A stretch of DNA of 64,000 bases, from the NCBI RefSeq assembly GCF_012113595.1, contig NZ_CP050831.1, positions 4,836,001 to 4,900,000 of the forward strand, written 5' to 3'. The position numbers and the translations under genes are program-made. Position 1 is the stretch's first letter, and each line of letters begins with the position of its first letter. Below the pieces are notes generated by a model. It was not told the origin of the DNA. It saw only the letters and a program-made list of their open reading frames with translations, and searched no databases. Origin of the DNA: Bacteroides faecium. GTDB lineage: Bacteria; Bacteroidota; Bacteroidia; Bacteroidales; Bacteroidaceae. Shown piece by piece: positions 35,786 through 45,234 of this stretch.

Positions 35786-36953
35786 ATTTATGACTTTCTA
35801 TAGCTCGTTTTAAATGGGGAAGCAGCGACAAGGCCAGCAGCGGGAAAATACATAGTATCACTGCCGACTGCCAAAGATGGACGAACCCGCCACCCCCATA
35901 GAGTATCGTTTGCATTATTTCCGTAAAATGACGGACAGGAAAAAGATAAGAAGCATCTCTCACCAGCGGATACATATTGGGAACCGGAAAAGTAACTCCG
36001 GACAAGGTAGCCCCTAAAGAACCGACCATGGAAACGACGCTGATAACCAGTGATACCGCCGGAAACAAGGAAAATAAAAATAATCCGAGCGCCTGCGTCG
36101 CGATAACAAAGAGCGCAGTTATCATATTCATAAACCACCAACTCCCCTGAAAAGGAATGTGCAGGATACCGAACATGACATAATTGGCAAACCACCCTAT
36201 CAGAACATATATAATGGTATAGGGGAGTAGTTTTCCTAAAATAGCAATTACCATATTCCCTTTGGCAGTAGCCAGCCAATCGGTCGCCGTGCGGAATTTG
36301 ATTTCAATGCCGGCTGCATATACGGTAGTCAGCAGAATCAAGACTTGAAACAGAACAAAGAAAAAAGGCTGGCTCAAGTAAACCGAATAATCCAGGCTTG
36401 GATTATATATCGGATGATTACTGGCTTGTACAGGCAATAGGAATGTGGTAATCTGCTGTTGTTCTACTCCCAAAGATACGGCTTCCATCACAATAGGCGA
36501 AAGGGACACGGGAGCCAATGAAGTTTCAAATGCCGCCATAAGTTCACCGCCTACCGATAACAGGGCGTAATGATAATAATAGGAGAGGGTGGCATTCTTT
36601 CCGGTGATGGCATCCTGCTCAAATCTCGGTGGAATGGAAAGATAGCCGTATATCTCTTTTTTTTGCACCGCTTCACGGGCAGCCGCTTCATTCACATAAT
36701 GCTTCGTCACTTTAAAAGTGGGTACAGCAGAAATATTCCGGACAATAGCACGGGAAGTGGCTGTATTGTCCTGATCAACAATGCCGATAGGGATATTCTC
36801 CATTTGTCCGTTACCAAAGATTGTAGCCATAAAGAAGAGGGTAAACAACGGCAAAATGATACAGACGCCGAAGTAAAGACGTCGTGAAGTCATTCGCCGC
36901 CACTCCCTGAGCAGTACGGAACGAAAAGGAGAATATGTTTGTGATGAATCCAT
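35769..36953 (-). CDS. ABC-2 type permease (YhhJ/YbhS-like), first of pair
   Basis: 394 residues with the same layout as its downstream partner: helix near residues 27-46, extracytoplasmic domain beginning ENIPIGIVDQDNTATSRAIV, then five membrane helices. SLGATLSGVTFPVPNMYPLV near the fifth helix is conserved in the family. It starts 25 bp after the HlyD-type gene. Together with TolC and HlyD it would form a tripartite exporter across the envelope, driven by an ATPase encoded elsewhere. Confidence 0.88.
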   Translation of the reverse strand: MDSSQTYSPFRSVLLREWRRMTSRRLYFGVCIILPLFTLFFMATIFGNGQMENIPIGIVDQDNTATSRAIVRNISAVPTFKVTKHYVNEAAAREAVQKKEIYGYLSIPPRFEQDAITGKNATLSYYYHYALLSVGGELMAAFETSLAPVSLSPIVMEAVSLGVEQQQITTFLLPVQASNHPIYNPSLDYSVYLSQPFFFVLFQVLILLTTVYAAGIEIKFRTATDWLATAKGNMVIAILGKLLPYTIIYVLIGWFANYVMFGILHIPFQGSWWFMNMITALFVIATQALGLFLFSLFPAVSLVISVVSMVGSLGATLSGVTFPVPNMYPLVRDASYLFPVRHFTEIMQTILYGGGGFVHLWQSAVILCIFPLLALSLLPHLKRAIESHKYENIK

Positions 36954-36978
36954 TCTATGATTAATTTTACTATATCAA

Positions 36979-37965
36979 TTAATTAAGTGTCAATAACACG
37001 GACATACCGGGACGCAAGTCGTCTACCTTTTGGGTAGGACGGGCATGAATCTCAAATGTACGTAAGTCATAACTTCCGGTTTGTTTGGTTGACTTCCAGG
37101 TGGCAAAGCTGCCTAATGGACTGATATAGTAAATTTTAAATTCAATATTCTTTTTACCGATGGCAGGTACATCTGCGACAAAAGTTTCCCCCATCTTGAA
37201 TTGGGGCATCAGATCTTCGCGTACATTGAGAACGACGTGTACATCATCCATTACCACCAGGTTCATAATTGGAGTTCCCGGCGCAACTAATTCACCACGT
37301 TTGGGGAAGATAGTTGCTATTTGCCCATCTTCGGGCGCTGTCAGCCGGGCATCGACTAATAGGGCAGAAACTTCGTCCACTGTACTCCGGGCAGCGTCTA
37401 CCATACTGGCAGCAGATGCTTTGTCTTCCTGCTGCGCACCGTCTACGGCCATTTGATATTGTTCATAAGCGGCACGTTCGGCTGCGACAGCCGCTTTGTA
37501 CATTGCTTCCACTTCGTCTTTTCTCTGAGAGGTGACCACACTATCTTTATATAAGGTAAGAATACGGTTATAGGTCGTCTTGGCAAGACTAAGGTCGCTC
37601 TTTGTCTTATTCCATAGCTGTAATGCGGTAGCTACAATCTGACGGCGGGTGCCTGCATCTATTTTTTTATTCTGTTGCACGGCGACTTGTTCCAATGCAT
37701 TCACTTGCTGATACTTGGCATGTACTTCAGGACTGTTAATTACGACAAGGGTATCGCCTTGGCGCACCCAGTCTCCTTCCTGTACAAAGAAAGTATCTAT
37801 ACGTCCGGGAAGCTTTCCGCTGATACGGATTTCCGTTGCTTCTGCTTGTCCTTGAAGCACCATCGGTTGTTTATGCATCAATATTATTCCAAGAGCCGTG
37901 AAGATGCCCACAGCTAACATAATAATGACGAAAGCCCATGAAAGGGTTCTACTGGCTAGTTTCAT
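36979..37965 (-). CDS. HlyD-family periplasmic adaptor (membrane fusion protein)
   Basis: 328 residues. N-terminal membrane anchor (about 8-30), split lipoyl domain (GRIDTFFVQEGDWVRQGDTL and LTAPEDGQIATIFPKRGELV), a coiled-coil hairpin between them (about 90-190), and a C-terminal beta-barrel. It links the inner-membrane permeases to the outer-membrane channel. It lies between the TolC-like gene (6-bp gap) and the permease pair. Confidence 0.93.
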   Translation of the reverse strand: MKLASRTLSWAFVIIMLAVGIFTALGIILMHKQPMVLQGQAEATEIRISGKLPGRIDTFFVQEGDWVRQGDTLVVINSPEVHAKYQQVNALEQVAVQQNKKIDAGTRRQIVATALQLWNKTKSDLSLAKTTYNRILTLYKDSVVTSQRKDEVEAMYKAAVAAERAAYEQYQMAVDGAQQEDKASAASMVDAARSTVDEVSALLVDARLTAPEDGQIATIFPKRGELVAPGTPIMNLVVMDDVHVVLNVREDLMPQFKMGETFVADVPAIGKKNIEFKIYYISPLGSFATWKSTKQTGSYDLRTFEIHARPTQKVDDLRPGMSVLLTLN

Positions 37966-37971
37966 TGTTTG

Positions 37972-39384
37972 TTACGGTTTAGGTTGATAGTTTGCAAATT
38001 GTTCCGGTGTGCCACAAAGTGAAAGTAGATTCATTAGTGCCACATCATATTCATAATATGCCGCCAGGCGAGCCACTTTAACATTGGCAAGCATGGTTTC
38101 AGCATCAATAACTTCGGTAGAGGTTGCCATCCCTTCTGTGAAAGATTTCTTTCGGATGCGTACCAGTTCCTCACTTAAAGCAATCGTTGCATTCAATGCT
38201 TTTACATTATCCTGCGCCTTTTGCAATTGTGTGTAGAGCTTGTCTACGCCAACGGCAAGATCATCACGGGCTTTCATTTGCCCTAATGCTAATGTTTGCT
38301 CTGTCAGTTTAGACTGCCGTACTTTCTTCTCACGGTCTAGCCCGTCAAAGAGATTCCACGTAAAACCAATTCCTATCATGGTACGTGGCAGCAAGTTACT
38401 TTGTATTCCGTGTGAATATAAAGTCTGTTTTCCGAAAAGAGCTATATTGGGCAGGTAGCCGCTTTGAGCAATCCGTACCTCTTGTTTGGCAATATGTTGC
38501 TGCAATTGCAATTGGTTAAGCACATAGTTTCCACTATTTACAGAGAGGTCAAAAAGCATTTTGGGCGGAATTGAATCATTCATAAAAAGGGGAGAGGTGG
38601 GAATGATATTCTCATCGGTATCCTTTTTATTTAATAATACTTTGAGCGCGCTTTGCACTACGGTTTCTTCCTTACGTGCGGCTTCCAATGCCCGCTTTGC
38701 TTCATCCATATTCACTTGCGCAAAGAGCCGTCCTGCTTTATCAATCATTCCGGCCGCTTCAAGTTTCAAGGCATTCTCATAATGTTTCTTCAGTCCGTTG
38801 TAGGTTTCTTCACGAACAGTCACGATTTGTTGTGCCAATCGTAATCCATAATAACTCTCAGCCAATAAATTTTGTTGGCTGGCGGATACTTGTGCCCGGT
38901 TCTCCCGAGCCAGGTCTACCATTGTCCTACCTATATTAGTAGCACGAAAACGCTTGCCACCGGAAAACAACACCCACTCTGCTGATAAATCCACAGTTGT
39001 CAGATTTCTTGGAGTTAAGGGAAATACAAGGGTATTCGCCCCAATTTTATCCAATATGGATGAAATAATCTGATCGTCCGGAATGATGGAATGTACAAAG
39101 TCCTTAGCCGGGTCTGTAAACTGCGATAACGGTTGCTTTACTTCAATCTTCTCGGACATATGTACAAATGCTCCCGTAGACTGGAGACTGGGATACCAAA
39201 AAGCATTCAGTTTGTCACGTTCTGCTTTGGCTATCTCAATTCCTTTGTCAGCAATCTTCAGGCTCTGATTTCCCCGATTAAGGAGATGCAATGATTCTTC
39301 GAAACTTAATGGTGTCTGTGCATCTACCCGGGTAATGGAAAAACACAAAGTCAATAGTACAAAAAGTAACTTATTTTTTTTCAT
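37972..39384 (-). CDS. TolC-family outer-membrane efflux channel
   Basis: 470 residues. A signal peptide ends near ITRVDAQ. The two-fold repeated long-helix pattern of TolC is visible (LLNRGNQSLKIADKGIEIAK and FTEGMATSTEVIDAETMLAN). It is the first gene of the minus-strand exporter operon TolC, HlyD, permease, permease. Confidence 0.93.
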   Translation of the reverse strand: MKKNKLLFVLLTLCFSITRVDAQTPLSFEESLHLLNRGNQSLKIADKGIEIAKAERDKLNAFWYPSLQSTGAFVHMSEKIEVKQPLSQFTDPAKDFVHSIIPDDQIISSILDKIGANTLVFPLTPRNLTTVDLSAEWVLFSGGKRFRATNIGRTMVDLARENRAQVSASQQNLLAESYYGLRLAQQIVTVREETYNGLKKHYENALKLEAAGMIDKAGRLFAQVNMDEAKRALEAARKEETVVQSALKVLLNKKDTDENIIPTSPLFMNDSIPPKMLFDLSVNSGNYVLNQLQLQQHIAKQEVRIAQSGYLPNIALFGKQTLYSHGIQSNLLPRTMIGIGFTWNLFDGLDREKKVRQSKLTEQTLALGQMKARDDLAVGVDKLYTQLQKAQDNVKALNATIALSEELVRIRKKSFTEGMATSTEVIDAETMLANVKVARLAAYYEYDVALMNLLSLCGTPEQFANYQPKP

Positions 39385-39526
39385 ACTGGTTAGGTTATAT
39401 CTATTTTTGAGCTATTCTAACAGATAAAAAGACAGGTTTGTTCATTCTACAAGACACAGAGATTATTCTATTGGCAAAACAAGTATGGAAGATACTTTTT
39501 CTTGCATTAAAAATTCAAAGATTTTA

Positions 39527-39556
39527 TTTGAGATATAAAAATTATGTTTACCTTTG
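39527..39556 (+). promoter_or_regulatory. Promoter of tRNA-Gly
   Basis: TTTG at 39527-39530, an 18-bp gap and TACCTTTG at 39549-39556, ending 42 bp before the tRNA. Confidence 0.8.
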
Positions 39557-39598
39557 CATCACCGTTTCAGAAGGCTTTTTGCAGAGAAACAAAACAAT

Positions 39599-39671
39599 GC
39601 GGTAATAGCTCAGTTGGTAGAGCACTAGCTTCCCAAGCTGGGGGTCGCGAGTTCGAGCCTCGTTTACCGCT
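39599..39671 (+). tRNA. tRNA-Gly (anticodon CCC)
   Basis: 73 nt folding into a full cloverleaf: acceptor GCGGTAA with TTACCGC, D-arm GCTC/GAGC, anticodon stem CTAGC/GCTGG with loop TTCCCAA (anticodon CCC), T-arm with TTCGAGC, discriminator T. No CCA is encoded. It reads GGG codons and has its own promoter and terminator. Confidence 0.95.
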
Positions 39672-39682
39672 CGTTTGAAAAT

Positions 39683-39719
39683 CAGGCAGTTAATATTTAC
39701 ATACTGCCTGTTTTTTTTT
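39683..39719 (+). terminator. Terminator of tRNA-Gly
   Basis: CAGGCAGT at 39683-39690 pairs with ACTGCCTG at 39703-39710, followed by nine T residues. Confidence 0.9.
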
Positions 39720-39792
39720 GTTTATTCTAATATGCATGAGTATGACCAAGAAAATAATGTATGAAGAATGAGCGCAGTTCGTTCATTTTTCG

Positions 39793-39800
39793 TATTTTTG
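39793..39800 (+). promoter_or_regulatory. -7 box for proS
   Basis: TATTTTTG fits TAnnTTTG, 43 bp before the ATG at 39844. Confidence 0.6.
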
Positions 39801-39843
39801 CACCCTGTTTTAACACCCGAAAAATTTTAAATAGAAGAATATA

Positions 39844-41337
39844 ATGGCAAAAGAACTGAAAGACCTTACCAAACGTAGTGAAAACTACTCACAATGGTAT
39901 AACGATTTGGTGGTAAAAGCTGATTTGGCAGAGCAGTCTGCCGTACGCGGATGTATGGTGATTAAGCCTTACGGATACGCTATTTGGGAGAAAATGCAAC
40001 GTCAATTGGATGACATGTTTAAAGAGACAGGACACGTAAATGCATATTTCCCGTTATTAATCCCGAAATCATTCCTGAGCCGCGAAGCGGAGCATGTGGA
40101 AGGTTTCGCAAAAGAGTGTGCCGTAGTAACACACTATCGTCTGAAAAATGCGGAAGATGGTTCGGGCGTAGTAGTAGACCCTGCTGCCAAATTGGAAGAA
40201 GAATTAATCATCCGTCCGACATCGGAAACGATTATTTGGAATACTTATAAGAACTGGATTCAGTCATACCGTGACCTGCCTATCCTTTGCAATCAATGGG
40301 CTAACGTTTTCCGTTGGGAGATGCGTACCCGTTTGTTCCTGCGTACTGCCGAATTCTTGTGGCAGGAAGGACATACCGCTCATGCTACCCGTGAAGAAGC
40401 GGAAGAAGAAGCTATCAGAATGTTGAATGTGTATGGTGACTTTGCTGAAAAATACATGGCTGTTCCGGTAGTAAAAGGTGTGAAATCAGCTAACGAACGT
40501 TTTGCAGGTGCACTTGACACTTACACAATCGAAGCGATGATGCAGGATGGAAAAGCATTGCAAAGTGGTACTTCTCACTTCTTGGGACAGAACTTCGCAA
40601 AAGCATTCGACGTTCAGTTTGTTAATAAGGAAAACAAGTTGGAGTATGTTTGGGCTACTTCATGGGGTGTTTCTACTCGTTTGATGGGCGCATTGATTAT
40701 GACTCATTCTGATGATAACGGTTTGGTATTACCGCCGCATTTGGCCCCGATTCAGGTAGTCATCGTTCCTATCTATAAGAATGACGACCAACTGAAACAA
40801 ATCGACGCTAAGGTGGAAGGTATTGTTGCTAAATTGAAAGCACTGGGTATCTCAGTGAAATATGATAATGCAGACAACAAGCGTCCGGGCTTCAAATTCG
40901 CGGATTATGAATTGAAAGGTGTTCCTGTTCGTTTGGTAATGGGTGGTCGTGACCTTGAAAACAATACAATGGAAGTGATGCGTCGTGATACATTGGAAAA
41001 GGAAACTGTTACTTGTGACGGTATCGAGACATATGTTCAGAACCTGCTTGAAGAAATACAGGCAAATATCTACAAGAAGGCATTAGACTATCGTAACTCT
41101 AAGATTACGTCAGTAGATACCTATGACGAATTCAAAGAAAAAATCGAAGAAGGCGGCTTTATACTTGCTCACTGGGACGGAACTACCGAAACTGAAGAAA
41201 AAATTAAAGAAGATACAAAAGCTACCATCCGTTGTATCCCGTTCGACTCATTTGTTCCGGGCGACAAGGAACCTGGCAAATGTATGGTTACAGGTAAACC
41301 TTCTGCATGTCGTGTAGTATTCGCACGTTCTTATTAA
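39844..41337 (+). CDS. proS: Prolyl-tRNA synthetase, archaeal/eukaryotic type
   Basis: 497 residues, matching the type 3 ProRS without the bacterial editing insertion. Class II motif 2 is seen in NVFRWEMRTRLF and motif 3 in TSWGVSTRLMGAL. PTSETIIW contacts ATP, and the anticodon-binding domain (LAPIQVVIVPIYKNDDQLKQ onward) is followed by the extra C-terminal domain of this type, ending ...RVVFARSY. It charges tRNA-Pro in the cytoplasm. Bacteroidota normally carry this type. It is monocistronic, with its own promoter and terminator. Confidence 0.97.
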   Translation: MAKELKDLTKRSENYSQWYNDLVVKADLAEQSAVRGCMVIKPYGYAIWEKMQRQLDDMFKETGHVNAYFPLLIPKSFLSREAEHVEGFAKECAVVTHYRLKNAEDGSGVVVDPAAKLEEELIIRPTSETIIWNTYKNWIQSYRDLPILCNQWANVFRWEMRTRLFLRTAEFLWQEGHTAHATREEAEEEAIRMLNVYGDFAEKYMAVPVVKGVKSANERFAGALDTYTIEAMMQDGKALQSGTSHFLGQNFAKAFDVQFVNKENKLEYVWATSWGVSTRLMGALIMTHSDDNGLVLPPHLAPIQVVIVPIYKNDDQLKQIDAKVEGIVAKLKALGISVKYDNADNKRPGFKFADYELKGVPVRLVMGGRDLENNTMEVMRRDTLEKETVTCDGIETYVQNLLEEIQANIYKKALDYRNSKITSVDTYDEFKEKIEEGGFILAHWDGTTETEEKIKEDTKATIRCIPFDSFVPGDKEPGKCMVTGKPSACRVVFARSY

Positions 41338-41365
41338 GCTTATAAAAATAAATTTGATAGAATCA

Positions 41366-41400
41366 AAAGTCGGGAACTAGTAATGGTTTCCGACTTTTTT
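41366..41400 (+). terminator. Terminator of proS
   Basis: AAGTCGG pairs with CCGACTT, extended by AAC/GGTT pairing, and is followed by six T residues. Confidence 0.85.
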
Positions 41401-41432
41401 ATGCCCATTTCAGTTTTATTTCAGAAATATCC

Positions 41433-41463
41433 CCTTTCTTTGTAATGCATTTATAAAGAAAGG
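41433..41463 (+). promoter_or_regulatory. Inverted repeat covering the ribosome-binding site of the response regulator
   Basis: CCTTTCTTT at 41433-41441 is the exact complement of AAAGAAAGG at 41455-41463. The right arm merges with the AAGGAG ribosome-binding sequence, ten bases before the ATG at 41474. It could be an operator, or an RNA hairpin that hides the RBS. Confidence 0.5.
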
Positions 41464-41473
41464 AGAAAGAATA

Positions 41474-42151
41474 ATGAAGATATTGATTGTAGAAGACGAG
41501 CCGTCGTTAAGGGAACTTATCCAATGTTCACTTGAAAAAGAACGTTATATTGTGGAAACAGCGGGTGACTTCAATTCAGCGTTACGTAAAATTGAAGATT
41601 ACGACTATGACTGTATCTTGCTGGATATTATGTTACCGGATGGAAGCGGACTAGACCTTCTCGAACGATTGAAAGCTCTCCATAAACGGGAAAACGTGAT
41701 TATCATTTCTGCAAAGGATTCTATAGAAGATAAAGTCCTGGGGCTTGAACTGGGAGCAGATGATTACTTACCGAAACCATTTCATTTGGTGGAACTGAAT
41801 GCCCGGATAAAAAGTGTGATCCGCCGTCACCAACAGGATGGAGAGATTGATATTCGCCAGGGAAATGTTCGGATAGAACCGGATAAGTTTCGTGTATTCG
41901 TTGATAATCGTGAGTTGGAACTGAACAGAAAGGAATATGATATTCTGCTATATTTCATGAATCGTCCCGGAAGATTAATTAATAAAAATACTTTGGCTGA
42001 ATCTGTGTGGGGAGATCATATTGACCAGGTAGATAACTTCGACTTCATATATGCCCAAATCAAGAATCTGCGCAAAAAGCTAAAAGATTCAGGCGCAAAC
42101 CTTGAAATAAAAGCTGTTTACGGATTCGGATATAAATTAATTATTGAATAA
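41474..42151 (+). CDS. OmpR/PhoB-family response regulator
   Basis: 225 residues. Receiver domain with phosphorylated Asp51 (CILLDIMLPDGSG), acidic pocket EDE at 7-9 and Lys101 (LPKPFH), then a winged-helix DNA-binding domain (LELNRKEYDILLYFMNRPGR and YGFGYKL at the end). The partner kinase gene starts 16 bp downstream. Two DUF2874 PepSY-like genes and a NEW3/ABC set nearby are candidate targets. Confidence 0.95.
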   Translation: MKILIVEDEPSLRELIQCSLEKERYIVETAGDFNSALRKIEDYDYDCILLDIMLPDGSGLDLLERLKALHKRENVIIISAKDSIEDKVLGLELGADDYLPKPFHLVELNARIKSVIRRHQQDGEIDIRQGNVRIEPDKFRVFVDNRELELNRKEYDILLYFMNRPGRLINKNTLAESVWGDHIDQVDNFDFIYAQIKNLRKKLKDSGANLEIKAVYGFGYKLIIE

Positions 42152-42167
42152 ATAGAGGCTATTATCC

Positions 42168-43439
42168 ATGAAATTAATATATTACATCATTCTTCGTATC
42201 ACTCTTGCTCTGACTCTCATCTTGACTGTTTGGGCTATTTTCTTTTATGTCACGATGATTGACGAAGTGAATGATGAAGTGGATGATGCCTTGGAAGACT
42301 ACTCGGAAACAATTATTATCCGTGCATTGGCAGGTGAGGAACTACCTTCTAAAACTAACGGTTCCAACAATCAGTATTACATGATGGAAGTAAGTAAGGA
42401 GTATGCAGAAAACCGGGAAGATATTCAGTACAAAGACTCCATGGTATATATTGAGGAAAAAGGAGAAACAGAACCGGCACGTATTCTTACCACAATCTTT
42501 CAGGATGATGAAGGACGATACCATGAACTGACAGTATCTACTCCCAGTATCGAAAAAGATGATTTAAAGGATGCTATTCAAGTATGGGTTATCTTTCTAT
42601 ATGTGGCTTTATTATTCTGTATTATCATAATTTCGGTATGGGTGTTCTACCGGAATATGCGTCCACTATATGTACTTCTTCACTGGTTGGATAATTATCA
42701 AACCGGGAAAAAGAATGAACCGTTGAGCAATAATACTCAAATTACAGAATTTAGAAAATTGAATGATGCCGCTACCCGTTATGCAGAACGTACAGAACAG
42801 ATGTTTGAACAGCAAAAACAGTTTATAGGAAATGCTTCACATGAGATACAGACTCCGCTTGCCATCTGCCGTAACCGTTTGGAAATGTTGATGGAAGATG
42901 ATTCATTATCAGAAAAGCAACTGGAAGAACTGATGAAAACGCATCAGACCTTGGAGTACATTACCAAACTGAATAAATCCCTGCTATTGCTTACTAAGAT
43001 AGATAATGGTCAGTTTACCGATACCAAACAATTGGAATTAAATATACTTCTCAAACAGTATCTGCAAGATTATGAAGAAGTGTATGATTATCGCAATATA
43101 GATACAAACATCGAAGAACAAGATATTTTCAACGTTACGATGAATGAGTCTTTGGCAGTGGCTTTACTGACAAATCTCCTAAAGAATGCATTTGTGCATA
43201 ATGTAGACAGGGGACATATCCGAATAGTTGTTACTAAAAACAATATTACTTTCCGAAATACAGGAATAGAGCATTCGTTGGATAAGGAACACATCTTCGA
43301 ACGTTTCTATCAAGGGTCTAAGAAGGAAGGTTCTACTGGATTGGGATTGGCAATAGCCGAATCTATCTGCCGCTTGCAACATCTGAGTCTATGGTATTAT
43401 TATGAACAAGGAGAACATTGCTTTGAGATTTCTAAATAG
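42168..43439 (+). CDS. Sensor histidine kinase
   Basis: 423 residues. Membrane helices at about 9-30 and 139-161 flank a periplasmic domain of about 105 residues. The kinase core has phospho-His225 (NASHEIQTPLA), N box NLLKNAFVHN and G box STGLGLAIAES. No separate HAMP motif is obvious, though a short linker is present. It phosphorylates the response regulator encoded just upstream. The signal is unknown. Confidence 0.94.
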   Translation: MKLIYYIILRITLALTLILTVWAIFFYVTMIDEVNDEVDDALEDYSETIIIRALAGEELPSKTNGSNNQYYMMEVSKEYAENREDIQYKDSMVYIEEKGETEPARILTTIFQDDEGRYHELTVSTPSIEKDDLKDAIQVWVIFLYVALLFCIIIISVWVFYRNMRPLYVLLHWLDNYQTGKKNEPLSNNTQITEFRKLNDAATRYAERTEQMFEQQKQFIGNASHEIQTPLAICRNRLEMLMEDDSLSEKQLEELMKTHQTLEYITKLNKSLLLLTKIDNGQFTDTKQLELNILLKQYLQDYEEVYDYRNIDTNIEEQDIFNVTMNESLAVALLTNLLKNAFVHNVDRGHIRIVVTKNNITFRNTGIEHSLDKEHIFERFYQGSKKEGSTGLGLAIAESICRLQHLSLWYYYEQGEHCFEISK

Positions 43440-43461
43440 AACTTGACTCTCCAATAAAAGA

Positions 43462-43516
43462 ATCCCCTTGTTTAAATCATGCTTATCTGCAATGTGATTT
43501 AAATAAGGGGAATTTT
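43462..43516. terminator. Bidirectional terminator between kinase and ABC permease genes
   Basis: A 17-bp stem (43463-43479 with 43495-43511, one G-A mismatch or wobble at the centre), flanked by A/T-rich tails, lies between convergent genes. Confidence 0.8.
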
Positions 43517-43539
43517 ATTAGAATTAAATTGTACGATAG

Positions 43540-44496
43540 TTATCGGGAACGGATTTCCCTTCTCATAAACATACTATACGAAATTGCAAAACATATAACA
43601 GTCGCTGCAATCAATCCAGTCAGTTGCGGCCAAACTACCAAAAGGCTTTGTCCCAAAGGAAGAGGGCTTGGAATAGCTCCCTGTACCTGTTCCATAGTCA
43701 ATGGGCCAAGACTTCTGACAGAAGGCATCAACAATGTCGTAGTAGCTTCATTAAACAGTTCGCTCGGTGCCAAGCGCATCAAACCAAGAATAAACTTCTG
43801 ATAACTGATTATCTGATAAGGCGATGCCATTTCTGACGGACTCAGCCCTTTTGCCACCAAATTCACAATCATCGTATAGAATATGCTAAAAAATAACCAT
43901 ACGGCTACCGATGCCAGTGCAGAAGTAGCAGCCTGACGGAAACGAAGCGAAAATAAAATAGCCAGATTCAACCAAAAGGCAACATAAAAAACGCTTGTTA
44001 TAATGAAGAAAACAATTCTCCAAAACTCTTCTGCCGTAGGAGGAATACCAATGGCAATCAATCCGAATCCCATTACTAAAAAGCCCAGTACAAACAGCAT
44101 AATACCAATGACTATTAATGCAGCCACGAACTTGGCATTAATAATACAATCACGATGAATAGGCTGGGAGAGCATACGGCTCAATGTTCCCTTATTCTGC
44201 TCGGAATTAACAGCATCAAAGCCTAAGGCGATTCCCAACAATGGACCCAGGAAGTTTATAAACAACACAAAAGAGGGGAGAGTCCCATCTGATACCGTGA
44301 ATAACTTCAGGAACAGGAATGAGCCGTCCGGATCATTAGGCTTTATAGCCGCACTTATATTGGTGAGTGCCGTATATAGCGATCCCATACAGGTAAGTGC
44401 TATAATGCCAATCAAGATAATGAAACGCCAACTCTTGACATGATCGGCAATTTCTTTGTTGACAATAACCCAAAAAGGATGATTGACTTTATTCAT
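43540..44496 (-). CDS. ABC-2 family permease
   Basis: About 318 residues from the ATG at 44496, which has a strong AGGAGGAG ribosome-binding site in front; a start at 44517 would be seven codons longer. Six membrane helices are visible, and the NSEQNKGTLSRMLSQPIHRD stretch after helix two is the family signature seen in NosY/GldF-like permeases. Its start overlaps the end of the ATPase gene. The last two subunits of a NEW3/ATPase/permease transporter unit are this and the preceding gene. Confidence 0.9.
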   Translation of the reverse strand: MNKVNHPFWVIVNKEIADHVKSWRFIILIGIIALTCMGSLYTALTNISAAIKPNDPDGSFLFLKLFTVSDGTLPSFVLFINFLGPLLGIALGFDAVNSEQNKGTLSRMLSQPIHRDCIINAKFVAALIVIGIMLFVLGFLVMGFGLIAIGIPPTAEEFWRIVFFIITSVFYVAFWLNLAILFSLRFRQAATSALASVAVWLFFSIFYTMIVNLVAKGLSPSEMASPYQIISYQKFILGLMRLAPSELFNEATTTLLMPSVRSLGPLTMEQVQGAIPSPLPLGQSLLVVWPQLTGLIAATVICFAISYSMFMRREIRSR

Positions 44497-45232
44497 GTCT
44501 TTCTCCTCCTTCCTCAAAATAATGGTTATAAATATCTGACAATTCCTGTTTCTTTTCTTTCAGTTCTGCCATATCAATCAAAGCCAGCAATTTGCCGCTA
44601 CTGAACAGTCCCACCCGGTCACAAACTTTCTGAACCTGATCCAAATGATGGGACGAAAACAACACAGTCAAGCCCTCTTTCTTGCTTAGCCAATGAATCA
44701 ATTCGATAAACTCCTGAACACCCGCAGGATCAATACCTGAAGTCGGTTCGTCCAAAATGATAATTTCCGGATTCTTTATAAGTACATCCGCAAGCCCTAG
44801 ACGCTGTCTCATTCCCCGGGAATATTTTCCGGTCTTTTTCTTCAACTGGTCTTCAAGGCCTACACGTTTCATCAACTCCATAGCCTTTTCTTTTGCTTCC
44901 CTATCAGGAATACCATTCAACCGGGCTGTATAGATCAGATTTTCCGGACCTGTCATATCATCATAGAATCCTACATCCTCGGGAAGATATCCGATTTTCC
45001 TTTTCACTTCAATAGGATGGGTAGTGGAATTTATTCCACAAATTTCGACTGTTCCCGATGTGGGCTCTGTCAATCCCAGCATCATTAAGATAGTCGTTGA
45101 CTTTCCGGCACCGTTCGGACCTAGTAATCCGAAGATTTCTCCTTTCTGAATATTCAGGCGAATATGATTAACAGCAGTAAAGTTACCATATTGTTTAGTT
45201 AAATCGGTAAGTACGATCACTTGTTCGCCCAT
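44489..45232 (-). CDS. ABC transporter ATP-binding protein
   Basis: 247 residues. Walker A GPNGAGKST (38-46), Q-loop region near YLPEDVGF, signature YSRGMRQR (137-144), Walker B IIILDE (157-162) and switch His in SSHHLD. It belongs to the CcmA/NosF-like group that works with single ABC-2 permeases. It begins two bases after the NEW3 protein gene ends and overlaps the permease gene. Confidence 0.96.
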   Translation of the reverse strand: MGEQVIVLTDLTKQYGNFTAVNHIRLNIQKGEIFGLLGPNGAGKSTTILMMLGLTEPTSGTVEICGINSTTHPIEVKRKIGYLPEDVGFYDDMTGPENLIYTARLNGIPDREAKEKAMELMKRVGLEDQLKKKTGKYSRGMRQRLGLADVLIKNPEIIILDEPTSGIDPAGVQEFIELIHWLSKKEGLTVLFSSHHLDQVQKVCDRVGLFSSGKLLALIDMAELKEKKQELSDIYNHYFEEGGERHE

Positions 45233-45234
45233 AT

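Noticed and set aside
39414..39470. Three copies of ATTCTA upstream of the TolC gene
   Set aside because: Spacing is irregular (30 and 21 bp) and the word is too short and AT-rich to be convincing.
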